Below are positions 1-4,056 of a stretch of 5,717 nt of DNA, in pieces. How positions within the stretch are numbered: the stretch's first letter is position 1; each line of letters starts with the position of its first letter. Under the pieces are notes generated by a model. The model did not search any database. It had not been told where the DNA came from and was given only the letters and a program-made list of their open reading frames with translations. The position numbers and the translations under genes are program-made. The DNA comes from Yimella sp. (lineage in GTDB: Bacteria; Actinomycetota; Actinomycetes; Actinomycetales; Dermatophilaceae), in the NCBI GenBank assembly GCA_030150425.1, contig JASLFY010000155.1, positions 1 through 5,717 on the forward strand. Reading direction: 5' to 3'.

Positions 1-148
1 CGCGCTGATCAACAGCGGCGAGCTCCCGGCGATCAAGGTCGGCAAGTCCTGGCGCATCGAGAGCGCCGAGCTCGAGTCGTACATCGAGCGCGCGTACGCC
101 GACACCCGGTCCAAGGTGGAGAACGGGTCGCTCATCGAATCCGACTGA
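1..148 (+). CDS. Helix-turn-helix protein, excisionase/BldC-like, C-terminal fragment
   Basis: Only the last 48 codons are present, read from base 2 to a TGA at 146-148; the start lies left of the window. The fragment contains a segment close to GELPAIKVGKSWRIE, followed by ELESYIERAYADTR. This is the end of the winged-helix DNA-binding domain of small MerR/excisionase-type proteins: the G-x-[IL]-P-A-x-[KR]-[VI]-G wing, then W-R-[IV] and a helix beginning at the ELESYI residues. In the family such proteins are short, about 60-90 residues, and bind DNA without a separate sensor domain; BldC is the best-known actinobacterial relative. Small HTH proteins of this kind are common near the LysM/Rv3235/secA cluster in actinobacteria, which supports the call. 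Its regulatory targets are unknown. It converges with the hypothetical gene at 179-724. Confidence 0.8.
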   Translation, partial: ALINSGELPAIKVGKSWRIESAELESYIERAYADTRSKVENGSLIESD

Positions 149-182
149 CCCGCAAGCCTTTTCGGGGCACTGCTCGGGTCAG
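145..182. terminator. Inverted repeat spanning both convergent stop codons; possible weak bidirectional terminator
   Basis: CTGACCCG (145-152) is perfectly complementary to CGGGTCAG (175-182), with a 22-nt loop. The stem includes the TGA of the HTH gene (146-148) and the TCA, a TGA on the minus strand, of the convergent hypothetical gene (179-181). A smaller inner pairing, GCC 156-158 with GGC 166-168 extended by two G-T pairs, could stabilise the loop. There is no T-tract on either side. The position between convergent ends favours a terminator, but the large loop makes this weak. Confidence 0.35.
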
Positions 183-724
183 GAGATTCGCCGAACGATC
201 GCGGTCATCGACCACGGGATGGTCTGTCGACCGGTGACGGCAGCGGCGCGGCGTACGGCGTCGGCCGGGTGCAGGGCGACGTCGAGGTGGTCGGCTCCGA
301 CCGCGTCGATGGTGCCGATCCAGATCCCACCACCGAGGTCGTGCACCGCCACCACGCTGCGGTCCCGGGAGATGCCGCGCAGCGCCACCCCCAGCCCGAA
401 CGACCGGGTGACCCCGGTCCCCGCGTCAACCCGGCGCGGCAGCTCACCGATGCCGTGGATCGCGGCGGTCGGCACCACCGCGGCGCCGCGACCGGTCTCG
501 TCGAGGGCGATCCAGTCCCGTCCGACGTCGGTGAGTCGCCCGGAGAGCTGACCCGCGGGCGTACGGATCGACACCGGGCTGTCGATCGCCGACGCCAGCC
601 GATCGAGCCAACCGATGCCGGCCCGCTCCGAGCGCACCAACTCCGCGACCTCGGCGGCGCGTTCCGCCCGGGCCGTCTGCTCCAGCTGCGCCTCGAGATC
701 GGCGAACAGGTCATCCCAACGCAT
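179..724 (-). CDS. Conserved-type hypothetical protein with N-terminal helix and two beta-rich repeats
   Basis: This is a 181-residue protein of unknown function. Residues 3-45 (FADLEAQLEQ onward) are charged and Ala/Glu-rich and should form one long helix or short coiled coil. The rest is beta-strand-like. Two stretches resemble each other: residues 57-75 (AGQLSGRLTDVGRDWIALD) and 131-149 (GGGIWIGTIDAVGADHLDV). They share G-x-x-x-G-x-[LI]-x-x-V-G-x-D-x-[IL], a pattern typical of small SH3- or Sm-like barrels; that fold is my inference. No signal peptide, membrane helix, cysteine or catalytic motif is seen, so it is probably cytosolic. The start is the ATG at 722-724: a TAGCCT hexamer sits six bases upstream and there is no Shine-Dalgarno, which fits a leaderless transcript. 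It is divergent from the LysM gene and convergent with the HTH gene. Similar short proteins beginning MRW-[DE]-x-LF occur in actinobacteria as hypotheticals, as far as I recall. Confidence 0.82.
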   Translation of the reverse strand: MRWDDLFADLEAQLEQTARAERAAEVAELVRSERAGIGWLDRLASAIDSPVSIRTPAGQLSGRLTDVGRDWIALDETGRGAAVVPTAAIHGIGELPRRVDAGTGVTRSFGLGVALRGISRDRSVVAVHDLGGGIWIGTIDAVGADHLDVALHPADAVRRAAAVTGRQTIPWSMTAIVRRIS

Positions 725-747
725 GGCCGGAGGCTAGCCGGTCGGCC
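725..747 (-). promoter_or_regulatory. Leaderless-type promoter of the hypothetical gene, inside a nested palindrome
   Basis: On the minus strand TAGCCT (736-731) matches the TANNNT form of the actinobacterial -10 box and lies exactly six bases before the ATG (724-722), so transcription would start at or next to the A of the start codon. No clear -35 box is visible. The hexamer overlaps the perfect palindrome GGCTAGCC (732-739), which is flanked by GGCCG (725-729) and CGGCC (743-747). This could be an operator or a chance result of GC-rich sequence. Confidence 0.45.
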
Positions 748-780
748 CATCCGAAAATTCGCCCTGTTGAAACACGTTCA

Positions 781-809
781 TCGCGTTTGATGTCGTTTAG
801 TGTCGTTTC
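781..809 (+). promoter_or_regulatory. LysM-gene promoter region with three 10-bp-phased CGTTT repeats
   Basis: CGTTT occurs at 784-788, 794-798 and 804-808, exactly one helical turn apart. The last two copies extend to TGTCGTTT (791-798 and 801-808), and the third copy ends one base before the ATG at 810. TAGTGT (798-803) fits a TANNNT -10 box and leaves six bases before the ATG, so the mRNA would be leaderless. No Shine-Dalgarno precedes the ATG and the -35 region is weak. Because the repeats overlap the -10 box, a protein bound to them would affect this promoter directly. Confidence 0.5.
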
Positions 810-1550
810 ATGACCACTGAAGCCATTCTCCACCGTCGGGCCGGCGCACTCGCCGGACTGCTCTCCCTCAGCATCGGCGTCGCGCTGGCCGCACTGCTCC
901 TGCTGCCGATCGCGATGAACGGGTCGATCCAACTGTGGGTGGTCGCCGTTCGATACGCGCTGGTCGCCGCCCTCGTCTGGGCGCTGGTGATCAGTCTGAA
1001 CGCGGCGCGCGAGCTCAGGACGCCGCGCATCGTCGGCACCACCCCGCGGACGACCGCCGGACTCATCGCCGCGCTGCTCACCGTGGCGGGGTGGACGGTC
1101 AGCGGCAGCGCCCACGCGCTCGCCGTTCCCGTCGCCCCGGTCGCCGCTGAGCCGATGACGCCGGCGCCGGCCGACCCGTTGATGGGACCGCTCCCGACCG
1201 GGGTACAGCCGAACCGGCCCGCGACACCGGCGACCGCCGAGGCCGACTGCGCGGCGTCGCCGAGCCCCGACTGGCTCCCACCCCGACCGCCGGCGACCGC
1301 GCCCGCGGACCGGGACCCGCTGCTGATGTCGTGCTCGCGGAGCGCGGGTGAGGCGCCCCAGGTCGTGGTGCGCCGGGGCGACAGCCTCTGGTCGATCGCC
1401 GCCCGTCAGCTCGGCCCTGACGCCGACCCGGCCACGATCGCCGCCGCGGTCCCCCGGTGGCACGCCGCGAATCGTGCGGTGATCGGCCCGAACCCGAACC
1501 TCCTGCAGGTCGGACAGGTACTCACTGCTCCGAACGGAGCGACGTCGTGA
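810..1550 (+). CDS. Membrane-anchored LysM-domain protein
   Basis: This is a 246-residue protein. Hydrophobic segments lie at about 11-37, 41-64 and 83-105. The loop at 65-82 carries four arginines, and the N-terminus has HRR, so by the positive-inside rule the N-terminus is cytoplasmic and everything after residue 105 is outside the membrane. Residues 106-183 are Pro/Ala-rich and disordered-looking, with cysteines at 147 and 175 that could form a disulphide. Residues 185-240 are a LysM domain: VVVRRGDSLWSIAARQLG at the start, an Asn in the middle (N221) and LLQVGQVLTAP at the end. LysM binds N-acetylglucosamine-containing glycans, so the protein probably touches peptidoglycan; no enzymatic domain is present. 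The third hydrophobic segment ends in AHALA, so cleavage by signal peptidase and release is an alternative to anchoring. The ATG at 810 has no Shine-Dalgarno but has a -10-like box six bases upstream. The stop overlaps the start of the Rv3235-family gene. Confidence 0.87.
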   Translation: MTTEAILHRRAGALAGLLSLSIGVALAALLLLPIAMNGSIQLWVVAVRYALVAALVWALVISLNAARELRTPRIVGTTPRTTAGLIAALLTVAGWTVSGSAHALAVPVAPVAAEPMTPAPADPLMGPLPTGVQPNRPATPATAEADCAASPSPDWLPPRPPATAPADRDPLLMSCSRSAGEAPQVVVRRGDSLWSIAARQLGPDADPATIAAAVPRWHAANRAVIGPNPNLLQVGQVLTAPNGATS

Positions 1551-2035
1551 GCGCGCAGCCGGCGGTGCAGCCCGCCCCGTGCCTGCTGCCGCCGACGCGA
1601 ACCTCGGCCGCGCCCCACCTGCGCCTGGTCGGCCAGAGCGAACTGGCGGTCGACTTCCGCACCTGCGACGAGGATCCGGAGTTCGGCCCGCAGGGCACTC
1701 CCCGGGCGGCGCTGCCCGACCCGGCCCGCTGGTGCCACCGACTGCTCGTCGGCCTGCTGGAGACCTGGAGCGGACTGCGGCCGCCCGGTCAGATCGAAGG
1801 CTGTTTCACCCTGGAACTGCGCGACCGGATCCGGCGCGCCCACACGATCGCCGTACGCCGTGGCAGCGGCCGCTCCCACCCCACCCGGGTCCTGCGGATC
1901 CGCGTCTGCGAACCGGTCGACGGCGTCGCCGAGGTGAGCGCCGTGGTCCACGACCGCGGTCGGGTGCGCGCGGTCGCGTTGCGCCTGAACGGGTGCGACG
2001 GCCGGTGGCGGGTCACGGTGCTCGAGATGGGTTGA
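1547..2035 (+). CDS. Rv3235-family protein (DUF6459-type)
   Basis: This is a 162-residue protein of unknown molecular function, belonging to the actinobacterial family named after M. tuberculosis Rv3235, which I recall as Pfam DUF6459. The first 55 residues are Pro/Ala-rich and variable. The conserved core runs from about 58 to 162: a helical part (ARWCHRLLVGLLETWSGLRP, then ELRDRI) and a beta-rich end with VCEPVDGVAEVSAVV, ARAVALRL-like residues 140-147 and the closing GRWRVTVLEMG. The core has a size and alpha-beta order like SnoaL/NTF2-like folds, but that is only a resemblance. I chose the GTG at 1547: it overlaps the LysM stop as GTGA, and GGAG lies at 1536-1539, seven bases upstream. 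An ATG at 1457 in the same frame would bury 90 bases in the LysM gene. The overlap implies translational coupling with the LysM protein. There is no signal peptide. Members of this family commonly sit next to secA. Confidence 0.85.
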   Translation: MSAQPAVQPAPCLLPPTRTSAAPHLRLVGQSELAVDFRTCDEDPEFGPQGTPRAALPDPARWCHRLLVGLLETWSGLRPPGQIEGCFTLELRDRIRRAHTIAVRRGSGRSHPTRVLRIRVCEPVDGVAEVSAVVHDRGRVRAVALRLNGCDGRWRVTVLEMG

Positions 2036-2037
2036 TC

Positions 2038-2067
2038 GCAAATCTTTCTTTGCAAACGTTTGTTTGC
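2038..2067. promoter_or_regulatory. Two overlapping 16-bp palindromic operators
   Basis: GCAAATCTTTCTTTGC (2038-2053) and GCAAACGTTTGTTTGC (2052-2067) both have the form GCAAA-N6-TTTGC and share the central GC at 2052-2053. Their centres are 14 bp apart. The junction makes the perfect palindrome TTTGCAAA (2049-2056), and the second copy also contains AAACGTTT (2054-2061). In this GC-rich window such an AT-rich block stands out strongly. It lies between the Rv3235-family stop and the regulator's ATG and covers the presumed -35 region, so it is very probably the binding site of the adjacent ArsR-like repressor. Confidence 0.75.
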
Positions 2068-2077
2068 GGTCTACTCT
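2050..2077 (+). promoter_or_regulatory. Promoter of the regulator/exporter operon
   Basis: TTGCAA (2050-2055) as -35 and TACTCT (2072-2077) as -10 are separated by 16 bp. TACTCT fits TANNNT and is six bases from the ATG at 2084, so the transcript should begin at or beside the start codon. The -35 box lies at the overlap of the two palindromes, so a bound repressor would block RNA polymerase. Positions are inferred from sequence only. Confidence 0.55.
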
Positions 2078-2083
2078 GAAGAC

Positions 2084-2749
2084 ATGCCCGCTCTCGAGAA
2101 CCAGCCGGAACGCCAACTGCACCCGGACGTCACCCAGCTGCGTGCCCTCGGCCACCCGCTGCGCCTGCGGATCATCGCCCTGCTGCGTACCGACGGCCCC
2201 GCCACCGCCTCTGGCCTGGCCGCCCGGCTCGGGCTGAACTCGGGCGCGACGTCGTACCACCTGCGCCGGCTGGCCGACGCCGGACTGATCGAGGACGACA
2301 CCGAGCGCGGCAACGCCCGCGACCGCTGGTGGAAGGCGAGCCACGAGACCACCCAGACCACCACCAAGGGGGTCGAGGACCCGGAGGCGCTGGTCGCGCT
2401 GCGCGGCTACCACGACATCGTCGTCGCCGCGATGCTGCGCCAGGTCGGCGAATCCGTCGCCGAACGCGGCGACCTACCGCTGCGCTGGCAGCAGTCACTG
2501 GACGCGAGCGACTGGCAACTGACCCTCACTCCGGACCAGGCAGACGAGGTGCAGCGACGACTGCACCAGGTGCTGGACGACGCGAACCGCGAGTTCGGCG
2601 GGACCGACAGGATCAGCGAAACCGACGGGACCGGAGCCGGCGACGGAACCGCACCGGTCGTGTTCCACCTGCACTCCTTCCCCGCCCCCGGACGCGTCAG
2701 CGCCCCGCACGACGAGCAGCTCGAACCGGACGAGCAGGACCAGCCATGA
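2084..2749 (+). CDS. ArsR-like winged-helix transcriptional regulator
   Basis: This is a 221-residue protein and the probable repressor of its own operon. Residues 17-86 form an ArsR/HTH_20-type winged helix: a first helix with LRALGHPLRLRIIALLR, then TASGLAARLGL, a recognition helix around 52-66 (NSGATSYHLRRLADAG) and a wing with R76-R81 followed by WWKAS. The protein contains no cysteine, so the thiolate metal sites of classical ArsR/SmtB sensors are absent and an organic ligand is more likely. Residues 99-170 are mostly helical (LTPDQADEVQRRLHQVLDDA) and may dimerise or hold the ligand. A Gly/Asp/Thr-rich stretch follows at 172-190, then VVFHLHSFPAP and an acidic tail. I chose ATG 2084 because a -10 box stands six bases upstream; the in-frame TTG at 2060 lies inside the operator. 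The gene overlaps the MFS gene by ATGA, the usual order for a local regulator and its exporter. Confidence 0.88.
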   Translation: MPALENQPERQLHPDVTQLRALGHPLRLRIIALLRTDGPATASGLAARLGLNSGATSYHLRRLADAGLIEDDTERGNARDRWWKASHETTQTTTKGVEDPEALVALRGYHDIVVAAMLRQVGESVAERGDLPLRWQQSLDASDWQLTLTPDQADEVQRRLHQVLDDANREFGGTDRISETDGTGAGDGTAPVVFHLHSFPAPGRVSAPHDEQLEPDEQDQP

Positions 2750-3969
2750 GCCGCCGTCCCTTCGTCGGCCTCGTCGTCGCCGAGACCTGCTCGATCACCG
2801 GTTCGCGGCTGGCCCAGATCGCACTCCCCTGGCTGGTGCTCACCCTCACCGGCTCCCCCACCTGGACCGGTGTCGTCGGCTTCGCCGAGATGCTCCCGTA
2901 CGTCGTCATGAAGGCGCTCGGCGGCCCGCTGATCGACCGGGTCGGCGCGAAGCGCGTGGCGGTATGGTGCGACGCGAGCAGCGTTCCCCTGATCGGCGTG
3001 ATCCCGCTGCTACACGCGCTGGATCACCTGTCGCTGCCGGTGATCGTCGTCGCGGCAGCGGCGATCGGCACCGTACGCGGCCCGGCCGACGGCGCGAAGT
3101 CGGCACTGATCCCGGCCGTCGCGCGGCACGGCGCCGTCCCGCTGGAGCGGGTGACCGGCGTGCTGGGCACCGTCGAACGGCTCGGTAGTTCGCTCGGGGC
3201 CGCCTTCGCCGGCGCCCTGATCGCGGCGATCGGCGCCGCGCCCGCATTGGCCGTGAACGCCGTCGCGCTCGCCTGCTCCGCCGTCCTGGTGCTCACGACC
3301 GTGCCCGCGGACCGGCCGGAGAAGGCCGACGACGACGCCCCGACGGAGTCGTACGCAACGGCGCTGCGCGCGGGCTGGCGGTTCCTGCGAACCGACTCGG
3401 TGCTCATCGGGATCTCGACGATGGTGGCGCTGACCAACCTGCTCGACCAGGCGTACTCCGCTGTGCTGATCCCGGTGTGGGCCAAGGAGACCGGCCATTC
3501 GGTGGGCACGGTCGGGCTGGTCTTCGCCGTCTGGTCGGCGGCATCGGTCGCGGGCGCGGTCATCGCCGCGTTCACCGGGGAACGGCTGCCGCGGCTGCCG
3601 GTCTACCTGGTGGCGTTCCTGCTAGCCGGACTCCCCCGGTTCGCGGCGCTCGGCAGCGGCGCCGGACTGGCGGTGGTGCTCGCCGTGATGATCGTCGGCG
3701 GGTTCGCCTCCGGGTTCATCAACCCGATCCTGTCGGCCGTGGTGTTCGAGCGCATCCCGCAGCGGCTGATCGGCCGGGTGAGCGCCCTGAACACCGCGCT
3801 CTGCTGGTCGTTGATCCCGTTCGGCGGCCTCCTGGGCGGTGCCCTGGTGAGCCTGTTCGACGTACGAATCGCGTTGTGGGCCATCGGGATCGCCTACCTC
3901 GGTGCGACCCTGCTCCCGCTCCTGCACCACGGCTTCCGCGAATTCGGCACCCGCCCGGTTCCGGCCTGA
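2746..3969 (+). CDS. MFS transporter, probable drug or metabolite exporter
   Basis: This is a 407-residue, 12-helix major facilitator protein in the cytoplasmic membrane. Helices fall at roughly 8-35, 41-62, 70-92, 97-118, 140-163, 165-186, 217-240, 252-276, 284-303, 306-330, 345-370 and 373-395, with a charged central loop at 187-216 (PADRPEKADDDAPTE). The motif A loop between helices 2 and 3 is GGPLIDRVGAKR (59-70), with the conserved Asp64 and basic residues. The loop between helices 10 and 11 has ERIPQRLIGRVSAL, as in the MFS_3/EntS-like exporters, where [PE]-x-x-x-[RI]-GR is typical. Family members use the proton gradient to export small molecules; the substrate here is unknown. The ATG at 2746 overlaps the regulator's stop, and AGGA (2736-2739) lies six bases upstream, so expression should be coupled to the regulator and induced when it leaves DNA. 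An upstream extension in the same frame only overlaps the regulator gene and is rejected. Confidence 0.9.
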   Translation: MSRRPFVGLVVAETCSITGSRLAQIALPWLVLTLTGSPTWTGVVGFAEMLPYVVMKALGGPLIDRVGAKRVAVWCDASSVPLIGVIPLLHALDHLSLPVIVVAAAAIGTVRGPADGAKSALIPAVARHGAVPLERVTGVLGTVERLGSSLGAAFAGALIAAIGAAPALAVNAVALACSAVLVLTTVPADRPEKADDDAPTESYATALRAGWRFLRTDSVLIGISTMVALTNLLDQAYSAVLIPVWAKETGHSVGTVGLVFAVWSAASVAGAVIAAFTGERLPRLPVYLVAFLLAGLPRFAALGSGAGLAVVLAVMIVGGFASGFINPILSAVVFERIPQRLIGRVSALNTALCWSLIPFGGLLGGALVSLFDVRIALWAIGIAYLGATLLPLLHHGFREFGTRPVPA

Positions 3970-3997
3970 CGGACGTACGACTGCCCGAACGGCGTAC

Positions 3998-4035
3998 GAC
4001 GAGGGGCCCGGTCGATCTCGACCGGGCCCCTCGTC
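3998..4035. terminator. Strong hairpin between convergent genes, bidirectional terminator
   Basis: Positions 3998-4015 pair perfectly with 4018-4035, an 18-bp very GC-rich stem with a minimal loop at ATCT (4015-4018; the outer A-T may not pair). It begins 29 bases after the MFS stop and lies 18 bases beyond the secA stop on the other strand, so it can serve both. No T-tract follows on either strand, which is common for actinobacterial terminators. Two copies of CGTACGAC (3974-3981 and 3993-4000) precede it. Confidence 0.85.
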
Positions 4036-4036
4036 C

Positions 4037-4056
4037 GTGAGCGGGAATCAGCTCAC
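4037..4056 (-). terminator. Small secondary hairpin at the secA stop codon
   Basis: GTGAGC (4037-4042) is complementary to GCTCAC (4051-4056), with an 8-nt loop. It includes the secA stop (4053-4055) and lies directly before the large 18-bp hairpin in the direction of secA transcription. It may be a second termination or 3'-protection stem, or a chance match; six base pairs is weak evidence. Confidence 0.3.

Noticed and set aside
711..1463. Long minus-strand open frame opposite the LysM gene
   Set aside because: It is an Arg/Gly-rich shadow frame of high-GC DNA, with no recognisable motif and running over the promoter region of both divergent genes.
1457..1546. Upstream ATG for the Rv3235-family gene
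   Set aside because: It would overlap the LysM coding region by 94 bases. The GTG at 1547 has a GGAG at the right distance and the usual GTGA overlap, and the added residues do not resemble the family.
2060..2083. TTG start for the regulator that would add eight residues
   Set aside because: The TTG lies inside the palindromic operator and ahead of the -10 box, so a transcript starting near 2084 would not include it.
1406..2413. 335-codon minus-strand open frame opposite the Rv3235-family and regulator genes
   Set aside because: It crosses two plus-strand genes with clear family motifs as well as the operator. Its composition is that of a GC-rich antisense frame.
2329..2745. N-terminal extension of the MFS protein
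   Set aside because: It is an out-of-frame reading of the regulator gene, Arg-rich and without membrane character. The ATG at 2746 gives the normal MFS start and length.
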